A DNA stretch of 64,000 nt, from contig JBAZKM010000007.1 in assembly GCA_041650805.1 (NCBI GenBank), positions 58,449 through 122,448 on the forward strand, written 5' to 3'. This DNA comes from Candidatus Omnitrophota bacterium (GTDB lineage: Bacteria; Omnitrophota; Gorgyraeia; 2-01-FULL-45-10). Of this stretch, positions 32,095 to 41,269 are shown piece after piece. The notes beneath the pieces were generated by a model. That model was not told the DNA's origin, made no database searches, and saw only the letters and a program-made list of their open reading frames with translations. How positions within the stretch are numbered: position 1 is the stretch's first letter; each line of letters opens with the position of its first letter. The position numbers were made by a program, and so were the translations under genes.

Positions 32095-33447
32095 TCACCC
32101 GGGAAGGTTCTTGAGCGCCGTATCCACCTCTTTCTGTGAATATTCGAAATCCTCGAGCTTCCCGGCAAGGTAATTATCATAAGCGGCCATATCGAGATAC
32201 CCGTGGCCGCTCAGGTTGAAGAGTATCACCTTCTCCTCGCCGGCATGTTTTGCCTTCGCGGCCTCGTCTATGACGCACTTTATGGCGTGCGCGGATTCGG
32301 GGGCCGGGACTATACCCTCCGCCTTGGCAAAGGTGAGCGCTGCGTCGAATACCGGTATCTGATTGTACGAAACGGCATCGATGATCCGCTCTTTGAATAA
32401 GAGGCTTATTATGGGGGACATGCCGTGGTACCTGAGGCCCCCCGCGTGTATGCCCGCCGGTATGAAATCATGGCCCAATGTATACATCTTGAGGAGCGGC
32501 GTCATCCTGGCGACATCGCCGAAATCGTAGACATACTTCCCCTTGGTGAGCGTAGGGCACGCGGACGGCTCTACCGCGATGAATTTTGTCTTTTTGCCGC
32601 TGATCTTATCGGCTATAAAAGGGAACGCTATGCCGGCAAAGTTACTGCCTCCGCCGACGCAGCCTATGACGGTGTCCGGATAGTCGCCTACGAGGGCGAA
32701 CTGTTTCTTCGCCTCCTCGCCTATGACCGTCTGGTGCAGTAGTACGTGGTTCAGGACGCTGCCGAGCGCGTATTTCGCTTCTCCGCCCGACTTGACCGCC
32801 TCCTCTATGGCCTCGCTTATGGCTATGCCCAAGCTCCCCGGCGTATCCGGGTGGGCCTTCAATACACCCCTTCCGGCATCGGTGAGGTTACTGGGGCTCG
32901 CTATGACCTTGGCGCCCCAGAGGTTCATCGCGGACTTCCTGTAAGGTTTCTGCGTAAAACTGACCTTCACCATGTAGACGGTGCAGCCCAGGCCGAAGAA
33001 ATTGCATGCCAGGGCGAGCGCCATCCCCCACTGGCCGGCGCCCGTCTCGGTGGTGAGCCGTTTCACGCCTTCCTTCTTATTATAGTAGGCCTGGGCGATA
33101 GACGTATTCAGCTTGTGGCTGCCTACCGGGGAGGTGCCTTCGTATTTATAGTATATCCTGGCGGGCGTATCTATGGCCGCCTCGAGACGGCGCGCCCTGA
33201 AGAGCGGCGTAGGCCTCCAGAGCCGGTATATATCGACGATCTCGTCCGGTATCCTTATGAAGCGCTCCGAAGAGACCTCCTGCTCTATCAGGCCCATCGG
33301 GAATATGGGGGCCAGGTCCTGCGGTCCCACCGGATCTTTGGTCCCCGGGTGCAGAGGAGGCGGCAGCGGCACAGGCAGGTCTGCCAGGATGTTGTACCAG
33401 CACTGCGGCATGTCTCTCTCTTCCAAAAGGATCTTCGTCCTGTCCAT
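32095..33447 (-). CDS. trpB: tryptophan synthase beta chain, TrpB2 type
   Basis: A 450-residue PLP enzyme. The Schiff-base lysine is Lys112 in GSHKLNTSIAQA, the phosphate loop is GCVGGGSNFAG near 240, and the long N-terminal extension (WYNILADLPVPLPPPLHPGTK) marks the TrpB2 class rather than the TrpA-bound TrpB1. TrpB2 condenses indole with serine and is thought to salvage indole. No trpA or other trp gene is near, and it has its own promoter and terminator, so it is a single-gene unit. ATG 33447 follows a run of six G. Confidence 0.93.
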   Translation of the reverse strand: MDRTKILLEERDMPQCWYNILADLPVPLPPPLHPGTKDPVGPQDLAPIFPMGLIEQEVSSERFIRIPDEIVDIYRLWRPTPLFRARRLEAAIDTPARIYYKYEGTSPVGSHKLNTSIAQAYYNKKEGVKRLTTETGAGQWGMALALACNFFGLGCTVYMVKVSFTQKPYRKSAMNLWGAKVIASPSNLTDAGRGVLKAHPDTPGSLGIAISEAIEEAVKSGGEAKYALGSVLNHVLLHQTVIGEEAKKQFALVGDYPDTVIGCVGGGSNFAGIAFPFIADKISGKKTKFIAVEPSACPTLTKGKYVYDFGDVARMTPLLKMYTLGHDFIPAGIHAGGLRYHGMSPIISLLFKERIIDAVSYNQIPVFDAALTFAKAEGIVPAPESAHAIKCVIDEAAKAKHAGEEKVILFNLSGHGYLDMAAYDNYLAGKLEDFEYSQKEVDTALKNLPG

Positions 33448-33471
33448 AGAACCCCCCTTTGATTTCCCATT

Positions 33472-33500
33472 AGTATATAGCATCGATTTTTGTTATTCAA
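33472..33500 (-). promoter_or_regulatory. sigma70 promoter of trpB
   Basis: On the minus strand TTGAAT (33500-33495) and TATACT (33477-33472) are 17 bp apart; the start site would be about 18 bases before ATG 33447. No Trp-rich leader peptide is seen. Confidence 0.7.
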
Positions 33501-33524
33501 GATTAAAATTTGACCTGTTAATTT

Positions 33525-33575
33525 CCAATGCCAAATGTCAAATTCCAAATTAATTCCCAATGACAAATGTCAAAT
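33525..33575 (+). repeat. pair of 19-bp direct repeats
   Basis: CCAATG(C/A)CAAATGTCAAAT occurs at 33525-33543 and 33557-33575 with one mismatch, between the divergent trpB and the methionine-synthase activation gene. Its role is unknown; it may be a simple AT-rich repeat of this genome. Confidence 0.55.
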
Positions 33576-33597
33576 GGGAGATTATAATAGGAACACT

Positions 33598-34269
33598 ATG
33601 AAGAAGGTCCCGGCGATCGATTGGAAGTGGGTGAAAGAGGAATTATTCCGGCAGGAGCGGATAAGGGGCTCCAAAGAGATAAGCGCGCATGCGGGTGAGT
33701 GCCTTGATAAGGCGAAGGCGCTGGCCAGGCCGCGCGTCATATCCCTGGAGAGAAAGATCATCTCGCTCTCTCCGGGATCGTTCACGATAGACGGCCCTAT
33801 CACATTCAAAAGCCCCAGGGTCTCCTCGCATATCGCGGGGGCCGTCCGGCTCTATATCTTCCTGGCGACGATCGGTCCGGACCTTGAGCGGCAGGCAGGC
33901 GCATGGATGTCCGGAGGAGAGGAGCTGCGCGGGTATATGCTCGACAGGACCGGCTCGATAGCGGTCGAATCGCTCGCCGAAGATACGGAAAGAGCGCTCA
34001 GGTCCGGCCGCGCCGGGCAGGGCGAAAGCGTCTCGATGCGTTTCTCACCCGGCTATTGCGATTGGCCCCTGGAGGAGCAGCGCACGATGGATACGGCCCT
34101 CGATTTCTCGAAGGCGGGCGTCAGTTTGACCGGAGCATATATGATGGTGCCGCGGAAATCTGTGTCGGCCGTAATGGCCATAGGTCCCGGGGGGTTATTT
34201 AAAGAAGATCTATCGCCTTGCGCGGTCTGCGGAAAAGGAGATTGCGATTACCGGAGGGGACTTACCTGA
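33598..34269 (+). CDS. stand-alone methionine synthase activation-domain protein
   Basis: A 223-residue protein resembling the C-terminal SAM-binding activation domain of MetH. The signature R-F-S-P-G-Y-C-D-W-P is at residues 148-157 and a C-A-V-C-x4-C-D-Y-R-R ending lies at 208-220. In MetH this domain reductively methylates inactive cob(II)alamin; a free-standing copy suggests a split methionine synthase or reactivation of another corrinoid protein. No methyltransferase is nearby. ATG 33598 follows atagga; an upstream frame to 33535 crosses the repeat. It is the only plus-strand gene between 23.4 kb and the window end. Confidence 0.8.
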   Translation: MKKVPAIDWKWVKEELFRQERIRGSKEISAHAGECLDKAKALARPRVISLERKIISLSPGSFTIDGPITFKSPRVSSHIAGAVRLYIFLATIGPDLERQAGAWMSGGEELRGYMLDRTGSIAVESLAEDTERALRSGRAGQGESVSMRFSPGYCDWPLEEQRTMDTALDFSKAGVSLTGAYMMVPRKSVSAVMAIGPGGLFKEDLSPCAVCGKGDCDYRRGLT

Positions 34270-34275
34270 TATAAC

Positions 34276-35235
34276 CTAGGCCTTCGGCGCGCCCTGGGGC
34301 ACGCTGGCGGCCGGCGTCATACCTTCCTTCTTCAGAAGGCCTTCCCAATTCTTATCTACGAAACCCTGCAGGTCATCCACTATCGGCTTGTTCTCCGCCT
34401 TGAGGAGGTGGCGGAACCGGCCCTGGGCATTGATCCATTCCGTTATGGGTTTCTTGACCTTAGGCTTATAGGTGATCTTATACTGGCCGTTCACCACTTC
34501 GTACAGAGGCCATACGCAGGTATCGGCCGAGAGGCGTCCCAGCTCGCATGTGAGCTCCGGCTTATAGCTCCACCCGAGCCGGCAAGGCTGGAAGACGTTG
34601 ATGAACTTGGGCCCTTCTATGGCGAGCGCCTTTTCGACCTTAGACATCAGGTCGCGCCAGTTCCCGATCACCGACTGTGCCGCATACGGTATTTTGTGGG
34701 CCACCATGATCTCTGTGAGGTCTTTCCTGTACTGCTCCTTGCCCTGTTTCACCTTTCCCGCCGGGGCCGTCGTAGTATCTGCCCCCCTGGGCGTGGCGCC
34801 GGAGCGCTGTACGCCGGTATTCATGTACGCCTCATTATTATAACAGACGTACAGTATATTATGGCCGCGCTCGAGGGCCCCGGAGAGCGACTGCAGGCCT
34901 ATGTCGTATGTGCCGCCGTCACCGCCGAACGCTATGAAATTGATCTTCTTATTGATCCGCCCCTGCTTCTTCCATGCCTTATACAACGACTCTACGCCGC
35001 TTATGGTTGCGCCGGCGTTCTCGAAAGCGCTGTGGAGGAACGGGACGTTCCAGGCGGTATACGGGAATATGGTCGATACCACCTCGAGGCATCCCGTGGC
35101 ATTCACGACTATCGTATCGGGCCCTGCGGCCATTATGACCTGGCGCGCTATGACCACGGCGCCGCATCCGGCGCAGGCCCTGTGGCCGCCCGTGAATAAC
35201 TCTTTACCCTTTGAAAGTTCCTTAAGATTGGCCAT
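34276..35235 (-). CDS. porB: pyruvate:ferredoxin oxidoreductase beta subunit
   Basis: A 319-residue TPP-binding subunit. The cluster cysteines lie in CAGCG (21, 24), GCLEV (49) and QPCRLGW (near 219); GGDGGTYDIG near residue 103 with the NNEAYMNTGVQRSG that follows binds TPP and Mg. With the alpha, gamma and delta subunits upstream it forms the four-subunit enzyme that interconverts pyruvate plus CoA with acetyl-CoA, CO2 and reduced ferredoxin. A closely related 2-oxoacid (for example 2-ketoisovalerate) cannot be excluded. It starts 3 bases after porA. Confidence 0.93.
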   Translation of the reverse strand: MANLKELSKGKELFTGGHRACAGCGAVVIARQVIMAAGPDTIVVNATGCLEVVSTIFPYTAWNVPFLHSAFENAGATISGVESLYKAWKKQGRINKKINFIAFGGDGGTYDIGLQSLSGALERGHNILYVCYNNEAYMNTGVQRSGATPRGADTTTAPAGKVKQGKEQYRKDLTEIMVAHKIPYAAQSVIGNWRDLMSKVEKALAIEGPKFINVFQPCRLGWSYKPELTCELGRLSADTCVWPLYEVVNGQYKITYKPKVKKPITEWINAQGRFRHLLKAENKPIVDDLQGFVDKNWEGLLKKEGMTPAASVPQGAPKA

Positions 35236-35237
35236 AT

Positions 35238-36416
35238 TTATTCTCTCACACCCAGATAAGTGATCCGCTCTTTCTTCTTCCCTTTTACCGCGTCAAACAG
35301 GTCATTATATACGGACTCTATATCATCCATCTTTATCTCGCGGCCGCCGAGGCCGTAGATGTAATTGAGGAGCGCCTTGTTGATGCCGTTATCGTAAAGC
35401 GCCGCCTTTATCTCCACGCAGAGCGGCCCTTCCTGGCCGTTCATGGAATCGGACCTGTCCATCACCGCTACCGCCTTCACACCCTTGAGGGCCGAGGCGA
35501 TCTCATCCTTGGGGAACGGCCTGAAGACCCTCGGTTTGAGGAGCCCCGCCTTCAGCCCCTTCTCTCTCAGGTTGTCCACAACGGCCTTCGTGGTGCCCGC
35601 GGTCGAACCCATCGCCACTATGGCGCATTCGGCGTCGTCCATCTTATAATTCTCAAAGAGTGAGTATGAGCGGCCTGTCAGTTTGCCGTACTCCTTACCT
35701 ATATCTATGATGTGCGGGACGGATTTCTTCATCGCCTCGATCTCCTGCATCTTATGCTCAAAATAGTAATCTGTGAGGTCGAGGGCGCCGACGGTTATCG
35801 GCTTTTCGGTGTTAAGGAGATAATATTGCGGCCTGTATGCGCCAAGGAAATCTTTGGCATCCTTATCGTCGACTATCTCGATACGCTCCATGCCGTGGCT
35901 TATTATAAAACCGTCCGTGGTGACTACTACGGGGAGGCGGACCGTCTCGGCTATACGTACGGCCTGCAGCATATTATCATATGCCTCCTGGGCGTTCTCC
36001 GAGAAGATCTGTATCCATCCGGCATCCTTCACCATCATCGTATCGGAATGGTCGCAGTGTATATTTATAGGTGAGGACAGGGCCCTGTTGACATCGGCCA
36101 GCACTATCGGTAAACGGAGACCCGCGGCGATATAGAGCATCTCTGCCATAAGGGCCAGCCCCTGGCTTGAGGTGCCCGTCATCACCCTGCCGCCTGCGGC
36201 CGAGGCGCCTATACAGGCCGACATGGCCGAATGTTCGCTCTCCACAGGGATGAACTCCGTGGAGACGATGCCGTCCGCTACATAACCGGCAAATATCTGC
36301 ACCACTTCCGTGGCCGGCGTTATGGGATAGGCCGCGACGACGTCCGGATCCACCTGACGCATCGCCTCTGCCATCGCCTCGTTACCGGTCCTCGCTACTA
36401 TGTTCGATTTCGCCAT
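35238..36416 (-). CDS. porA: pyruvate:ferredoxin oxidoreductase alpha subunit
   Basis: A 392-residue alpha subunit with GNEAMAEAMRQVDPDVVAAYPITP at the start (quoted here by its parts GNEAMAEAM and AAYPITP), PVESEHSAMSACIGA near 58 and RVMTGTSSQGLALM, typical of the pyrimidine-binding domain. It pairs with porB to form the active site. It starts one base after porD. Confidence 0.94.
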   Translation of the reverse strand: MAKSNIVARTGNEAMAEAMRQVDPDVVAAYPITPATEVVQIFAGYVADGIVSTEFIPVESEHSAMSACIGASAAGGRVMTGTSSQGLALMAEMLYIAAGLRLPIVLADVNRALSSPINIHCDHSDTMMVKDAGWIQIFSENAQEAYDNMLQAVRIAETVRLPVVVTTDGFIISHGMERIEIVDDKDAKDFLGAYRPQYYLLNTEKPITVGALDLTDYYFEHKMQEIEAMKKSVPHIIDIGKEYGKLTGRSYSLFENYKMDDAECAIVAMGSTAGTTKAVVDNLREKGLKAGLLKPRVFRPFPKDEIASALKGVKAVAVMDRSDSMNGQEGPLCVEIKAALYDNGINKALLNYIYGLGGREIKMDDIESVYNDLFDAVKGKKKERITYLGVRE

Positions 36417-36417
36417 A

Positions 36418-36741
36418 TTACTTTTTTGCCTTCGCTTCCCGCTCCGATACCATCTTTATCGCCTTGCCCTTGACCGGGCATTCGTGAGCGCAGATGCCGC
36501 AACCCTTGCAGTGATCATAGTCGAACCCGACGACCTTGCCGTCCTTGACGATGACCGCTGAGTCCGGGCAGTATATCCAGCAGGTGAGGCAGTGTATGCA
36601 CTTCTCCGGGATATGGACCGGCCGCTCACTCCTCCAGTCGCCTGTCTTGAACTCCCTGGCGGTGCCGCCCCCTATTATGAGGTCGCCCTCGGGAAGCGTC
36701 TTCCAGCCCGGTTTTATCTCTTTTTTTGCGCGCATTTCCAT
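36418..36741 (-). CDS. porD: pyruvate:ferredoxin oxidoreductase delta (ferredoxin-like) subunit
   Basis: A 107-residue 2[4Fe-4S] protein: Cys48, 51, 54, 58 and Cys78, 81, 84, 88 each in C-x-x-C-x-x-C-x-x-x-C-P form. It passes electrons from the TPP site to free ferredoxin. It begins immediately after porC, and is followed by porA after one base. The conserved lead-in GWKTLPEGDLIIGGGTA is usual for PorD. Confidence 0.94.
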   Translation of the reverse strand: MEMRAKKEIKPGWKTLPEGDLIIGGGTAREFKTGDWRSERPVHIPEKCIHCLTCWIYCPDSAVIVKDGKVVGFDYDHCKGCGICAHECPVKGKAIKMVSEREAKAKK

Positions 36742-37320
36742 CTATGCCTTAACCTCGTTATATGCCCGCTCTATCGCTTTCAGGTTGCCCTCGATAACTT
36801 CCGGCTTCGACTTGAACTTCTTCTGCAGCTTCTTCTTTGTGTCCTCAAGCATCTCTTTAAAATCCAGGAGGCCCGTCGCCTTTATGAGGGCTCCGAGCAT
36901 CGGTGTATTTGGGATATCTCTTCCTATCGTCTCTTTGGATATGGTGGAGGCATCGACCGTGAATACCTTTATCCCGCCGGGGACCTTCAGCTCATCCTTT
37001 ATCAGGGAGGGCGCCTTATCGGTATTTATGAGCAGGACCCCGCCTGCGGGCATGCCTTCGGTCACATCGACGGCCTCCGTCAATGTCGGGTCGAGTACTA
37101 CGACGACATCCGGGCTGAGTACGCCTGAGTGGAGCACTATGGGCTTCGATGATAGGCGGTTAAAGGACGTGACCGGCGCCCCCATCCTCTCGGGGCCGTA
37201 TTCCGGGAATGCCTGTATGTACTTTCCTGAAGTGAGGGCCGCATCGGCAAGCAAAAGAGCGGCCGTCTTCGCACCCTGGCCGCCCCTGCCATGCCAGCGG
37301 ATCTCTATCAAATCTTTCAT
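36742..37320 (-). CDS. porC: pyruvate:ferredoxin oxidoreductase gamma subunit
   Basis: A 192-residue gamma subunit with EIRWHGRGGQGAKTAA at its start, the CoA-binding region, and GPERMGAPVTSFNR near 43. Gene order C-D-A-B is that of archaeal-type four-subunit enzymes. It starts 8 bases after the preceding membrane-protein gene and so probably shares its promoter. Confidence 0.94.
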   Translation of the reverse strand: MKDLIEIRWHGRGGQGAKTAALLLADAALTSGKYIQAFPEYGPERMGAPVTSFNRLSSKPIVLHSGVLSPDVVVVLDPTLTEAVDVTEGMPAGGVLLINTDKAPSLIKDELKVPGGIKVFTVDASTISKETIGRDIPNTPMLGALIKATGLLDFKEMLEDTKKKLQKKFKSKPEVIEGNLKAIERAYNEVKA

Positions 37321-37328
37321 TTTAAAAT

Positions 37329-38123
37329 TTAAAATACTTTCTGCGCAGCTACCTTCTCTTTTCCCGCAAGCGCGAGATATATCGTCATGAAGCTGGCCAT
37401 CATAACAACTCCCAGATAGCCGTTGAAGGCGCTATTGATAACACCTATGACGACCTGGCTTACCTTTACGGGCATCGCCGCGGTCGTTATCCCGATAACG
37501 AACCCGATAAGGAAACCTATGCCGAGCGATATCAGTATGAGGACGACCAGGAGCAGCAGCACCCTCCCTATCGCCTTCCTTACGACCTCCATGCTCCTCT
37601 TCATCGAGGCTACCACACCGGACTCCTCGCATACGAGGACATACGGGGACATCATAAGAAGCAGTATACAATACAGCCCCACGGCGCCTATCGTTATGGC
37701 TATTATGGCGGCTACGGCCGTCACGACCGGGTTATTGATGGGGGTGGTCGCCGCTATGATTATGGTCGCGATCAGCGCAAAGACGGCTATGACCAATATT
37801 ATAAGGAGCCCCAGGCCAAAGAGCTTTATGTAATACTTTAAGCCGTAGGAAGCGAACTTGCCCAGTTTCGCCGACCCTTCCTTTATAGAATCCCTTACGA
37901 TACCCAGGGACCCACCCTGGACGAATATGCTCGCAAGGATAAATACTATGCTTAGAGCCATCGCTGACGCGGTGGCCTGCGGGGTGACCGTAGTACCGGG
38001 CGCCTGGGCGAACGGTATGCTTGCCAGGTTCCATATCAGGTTAAACGCAAATATGACCAAAACAAGGCCTAAATTCTTAGTAGCTACCGAAAAACCCTTC
38101 TTAACAGCCTCGATAGTCCCCAT
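37329..38123 (-). CDS. polytopic membrane protein, unknown function
   Basis: A 264-residue protein with about six long hydrophobic helices rich in Ile, Val and Ala and few charged loops; an IAVFALIATIIIAATT-type helix near 125 is followed by a loop with P-Y-V-L-V-C-E. It resembles the DUF-type and glycerophosphodiester-phosphodiesterase membrane domains, but nothing specific. The start at 38123 is set by ggaggg upstream; a longer frame to 38171 would cover the promoter. It is the first gene of the transcript that continues into porCDAB, so it may be linked to that operon only by position. Confidence 0.75.
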   Translation of the reverse strand: MGTIEAVKKGFSVATKNLGLVLVIFAFNLIWNLASIPFAQAPGTTVTPQATASAMALSIVFILASIFVQGGSLGIVRDSIKEGSAKLGKFASYGLKYYIKLFGLGLLIILVIAVFALIATIIIAATTPINNPVVTAVAAIIAITIGAVGLYCILLLMMSPYVLVCEESGVVASMKRSMEVVRKAIGRVLLLLVVLILISLGIGFLIGFVIGITTAAMPVKVSQVVIGVINSAFNGYLGVVMMASFMTIYLALAGKEKVAAQKVF

Positions 38124-38179
38124 GATCCCTCCATTTTTATTATGGCGCAGGAAACGCCCTGGGCCATACATACATCGGA

Positions 38180-38208
38180 ATTATATCACAGGATAGCGGT
38201 GAGGTCAA
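38180..38208 (-). promoter_or_regulatory. sigma70 promoter of the membrane protein-porCDAB operon
   Basis: On the minus strand TTGACC (38208-38203) and TATAAT (38185-38180) are exactly 17 bp apart, just after the recR stop. The near-consensus boxes fit high expression of a central enzyme. Confidence 0.8.
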
Positions 38209-38210
38209 GG

Positions 38211-38819
38211 TTATTTGTCTTTTGCCTCGCGGCGCCCCTCGAATGCCTTCGTTATCGTCGCCTGGTCTGCGTATTCGAGGTCGCTCCCTACCGGTATGCC
38301 GTAGGCGACCCGCGTAAGCCGGGCGCCGGACCCCTTGAGGACCTTTATAAGGTAGAGGGCGGTCGCCTCACCTTCCGTATTGAAGTCCGTCGCTATCACT
38401 ATCTCCCTGAAACGCTCTTTTTTGACCCTCTCGAGCAGCTCCTTTATCTTCAGGTCTTCCGGTCCTATACCGTCCAGGGGTGACAGGGAGCCCAGGAGCA
38501 CATGGTATATGCCGTTGAACGTCCCGGAACGCTCTACCGCGACGATATCGTTCGGCTCTTCCACTATGCAGAGGAACGACTTATCCCGCGACCTGGCAGA
38601 GCATATATCGCATATATCGCCGTCGCTCAGGTTATTGCATATCCCGCAGAACCTTACCGACTCCTTGACCTTTATGACCGCCTTTGCCAGCGCATCGGCG
38701 TCGGCCCTGGTGGATCTCAGTATGTGGAATGCGAGCCGCTGGGCGGTCTTGGGGCCGATCCCCGGCATCTTTGAGAATTCGCCTATAAGCACCTTCATGG
38801 AAGGCGGGAAACCGCTCAA
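38211..38819 (-). CDS. recR: recombination mediator RecR
   Basis: A 202-residue protein: helix-hairpin-helix GIGPKTAQRLA near 20, zinc finger Cys58, 61, 70, 73, then a Toprim domain starting at LCIVEEPND near 83. With RecO and RecF it loads RecA at gaps. It overlaps the dnaX stop by four bases. In many bacteria a small gene (ybaB/ebfC) lies between dnaX and recR; here it is absent. Confidence 0.97.
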   Translation of the reverse strand: MSGFPPSMKVLIGEFSKMPGIGPKTAQRLAFHILRSTRADADALAKAVIKVKESVRFCGICNNLSDGDICDICSARSRDKSFLCIVEEPNDIVAVERSGTFNGIYHVLLGSLSPLDGIGPEDLKIKELLERVKKERFREIVIATDFNTEGEATALYLIKVLKGSGARLTRVAYGIPVGSDLEYADQATITKAFEGRREAKDK

Positions 38820-40543
38820 CGCGCCCTCCCCTTATTAGGCCTGGGCTCCGATACCTCTCCGCCGAATATCTCAAGGGCCGTCTCTATGATAGGGTCAACC
38901 CCTCTCTTTGGGCCGTCACCGGACGGCGCGCCGCCACCCTCACCGTCATCCGTTGACCTTTCGCCGTTATGCGCCCGGTCCCTGCCCTGGCTTGGTTCCG
39001 CCAGCGTAAGGGATATCTTCAGGTCATTGTTCAGCACGTACTTCAGGGCCTCCTCTATCAGGCGCCTGTTCTCGGGCGACTCCAATACCTCTTTATGGAA
39101 CTGGCATTCTTTCGGAAAACCTACCGAAAGGGTGCGGCCTTCTACGGCCACCGGGTACCCTTCCTGGAGGTAGGAAGCGACCGATATCTTACGCGACTTT
39201 ATGTAGTCGATGACACCGTTCCAATAGCTCAATATCTCGTCTATCGCGACGGCATGGCCGGGTGACGGCGGAGGGTTCTCCGGCCGCCGCTCCTGCTTCT
39301 TCTCTCTCTCCTGAACGGGCGCCTGCTCTGCCCGCGCGGGCGGGGTACGTATCTCTTTAGGCTGATGCGGCTGATCGGCGGCCATCGGCCGGGCGCAGCC
39401 GAGCTTCTCTTCGAGGCGGCCGATCCGCTCCATGATATCCGAGATCCGGATGCCGGGGCCGCGTCTTGTGAGCTTCACCAGGGCGATCTCGAGAGGTATC
39501 CTCGCCATATTCGACTTCCTCATGAGGTCTATCGTATTTGACAGCGTATATAATATATAGAGGATGTCCTCTATCGTGAAATTCTGGCCCTGGTCCCTGT
39601 AACGCTTTATCTTGTCGGGACCCGCCTCTATAAGCAGGTCCGGCTTTTCGCTTATCCTGGTGACCGAGATATTACGGAAATGCTCTATGAGCCCCGAGAC
39701 CACCTGGAAAGGGTCCCTGCCGTCGTCTATCAGGCGGTCTATCATACCGAGCGCGCCGGATGCGTCCCGTTTTTCGATGCAGCCGGCAAGGCCGAAGAGC
39801 ATCTCTTCATCCACGCCGCCCAGGATCTTCAGGACATCTGCGGTATCGGCCTTCCCCTCGGTAAAAGAGATTATCTGGTCAAGTATCACCTGGGCGTCCC
39901 TCATACCGCCGTCTGCGTATTTCGAGATGAGCATCAGGACGTCGTCTTTGACGGAGAGCCGTTCGTCCTTCGCTATGGCCTTTAAGCTCCCGAATATCTC
40001 TTTGGTGGAGATACGCTTAAAATCGAACCTCTGGCACCGCGACAGTATCGTCGGCGGGATCTTATACGCCTGGGTCGTGGCAAATATGAATATCGTGTGC
40101 GGCGGCGGCTCTTCGAGCGTCTTCAGCAGGGCATTGAAGGCGGGCTCGGTGAGCATGTGGACTTCGTCTATTATATATACCTTGAACTTGCCTTTGGACG
40201 GCGCGAACCTTACATTATCGCGCAGGTTCCTTATCTCATCTATCCCCCTGTTCGATGCGCCGTCTATCTCGAGTATATCGAGGCTCGTCCCGTCCGTTAT
40301 CTCGTTACAGGAAGGGCACGAGTTGCACGGTTCCGGGCCCTTCGGCTTCGCGCAGTTGAGCGACTTGGCGAGTATACGCGCGGTCGTCGTCTTCCCCACA
40401 CCGCGCGGCCCCGAGAAGATGTACGCGTGGGCGACGCGGTCCTGGGCTATGGCATTCCTGAGCGTGGCCGTTATATGCGTCTGGCCGATTATCTCATCGA
40501 ATGTCTTCGGCCTGTACTTTCTTGCGAATACTATATAGCTCAT
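38816..40543 (-). CDS. dnaX: DNA polymerase III gamma/tau subunit
   Basis: A 575-residue clamp-loader ATPase: Walker A GPRGVGKTT at 45-53, zinc site Cys64, 73, 76, 79, Walker B IIDEVHML near 125, and sensor S-R-C near 168. Residues about 365-430 are a polar, Pro/Gln-rich linker, and the C-terminal part is the tau-like domain. I see no slippery frameshift site of the A-AAA-AAG type in the expected place, though this was by eye. The start overlaps the SYLF stop (ATGA) and the end overlaps recR. Confidence 0.96.
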   Translation of the reverse strand: MSYIVFARKYRPKTFDEIIGQTHITATLRNAIAQDRVAHAYIFSGPRGVGKTTTARILAKSLNCAKPKGPEPCNSCPSCNEITDGTSLDILEIDGASNRGIDEIRNLRDNVRFAPSKGKFKVYIIDEVHMLTEPAFNALLKTLEEPPPHTIFIFATTQAYKIPPTILSRCQRFDFKRISTKEIFGSLKAIAKDERLSVKDDVLMLISKYADGGMRDAQVILDQIISFTEGKADTADVLKILGGVDEEMLFGLAGCIEKRDASGALGMIDRLIDDGRDPFQVVSGLIEHFRNISVTRISEKPDLLIEAGPDKIKRYRDQGQNFTIEDILYILYTLSNTIDLMRKSNMARIPLEIALVKLTRRGPGIRISDIMERIGRLEEKLGCARPMAADQPHQPKEIRTPPARAEQAPVQEREKKQERRPENPPPSPGHAVAIDEILSYWNGVIDYIKSRKISVASYLQEGYPVAVEGRTLSVGFPKECQFHKEVLESPENRRLIEEALKYVLNNDLKISLTLAEPSQGRDRAHNGERSTDDGEGGGAPSGDGPKRGVDPIIETALEIFGGEVSEPRPNKGRAR

Positions 40544-41229
40544 TTTTTGTATTTGTTCAGGACGGCCAGTACCCTGTCGGCGGATTTAGGCATCTGGGCC
40601 TTCTTCCCGATAAGTATCTCCTGGGCGGACAAGCTCTTGCCGTACATCTCCTTATTCCCGTCCCAGTGCTGTGCGAGCGCGGCGCCCTCGAGCTTCACCC
40701 CGGCGAAAAGGCCGCGGCTCCTCGAATATGACAGGATCCCGCCTTTTAACTGGGCATCGGTAGAGGCCTCGGCGGCCCTGCCGACCGGCCCTCCGGCTAC
40801 GGAGGCATCGGCCCCTAGCTTGAACTTGCCCTGCAATATCCCGTCGACGCTGCGCCTGTTCATCACCAGCAGCACAAAATCGGTCGCCTGGCCGCCTATC
40901 TGCCAGCCGAGGCTGCCGCCCACTATGGTGAATATGGCGGGGGCTGACCAGCCGCTGCCCTTTTCGTCCCTGACCATGATGATCCCCTGGCCGTACTTGC
41001 CGCCTATCCCGAACCCGGCGGATATGGTGGAAGGGAATATCGCGATCGCCGAACAGTCCCTCATAAGGTCTTCCGGTATGCTCTGGTCGGGCATCTGCTG
41101 GATCTCGTCGAGCACCTTACCCGATTCATCCACCAGCGCCGTCCACTTGTTCTCCACGGCATTGCCCTGCGGGGCCGACATTAAGCCCGCCAGCAATATG
41201 ATAGCGGTCAATATACTTATCTTCCTCAT
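40540..41229 (-). CDS. exported SYLF (Ysc84) lipid-binding domain protein
   Basis: A 229-residue protein with a signal peptide (hydrophobic about residues 4-18) and a SYLF domain from about 35 onward: IAIFPSTISAGFGIGGKYGQG, given here by the part GFGIGGKYGQG, then VGGSLGWQIGGQATDFVLLV and RSRGLFAGVKLEGAAL. Bacterial SYLF proteins are secreted or periplasmic and bind lipids; the role is unknown. ATG 41229 follows ggagag. It overlaps dnaX by four bases, an odd partner for a periplasmic protein. Confidence 0.87.
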   Translation of the reverse strand: MRKISILTAIILLAGLMSAPQGNAVENKWTALVDESGKVLDEIQQMPDQSIPEDLMRDCSAIAIFPSTISAGFGIGGKYGQGIIMVRDEKGSGWSAPAIFTIVGGSLGWQIGGQATDFVLLVMNRRSVDGILQGKFKLGADASVAGGPVGRAAEASTDAQLKGGILSYSRSRGLFAGVKLEGAALAQHWDGNKEMYGKSLSAQEILIGKKAQMPKSADRVLAVLNKYKK

Positions 41230-41269
41230 ATACACTCTCCTTTTTTTGGATTTTTTCCTCTGCCTGAGC

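Noticed and set aside
33525..33575. CRISPR-like repeat
   Set aside because: Only two imperfect 19-bp units 13 bp apart, AT-rich, with no cas gene in the window.
33448..33597. trp attenuator or T-box upstream of trpB
   Set aside because: The leader is about 18 bases, with no Trp codons or terminator hairpin before the gene.
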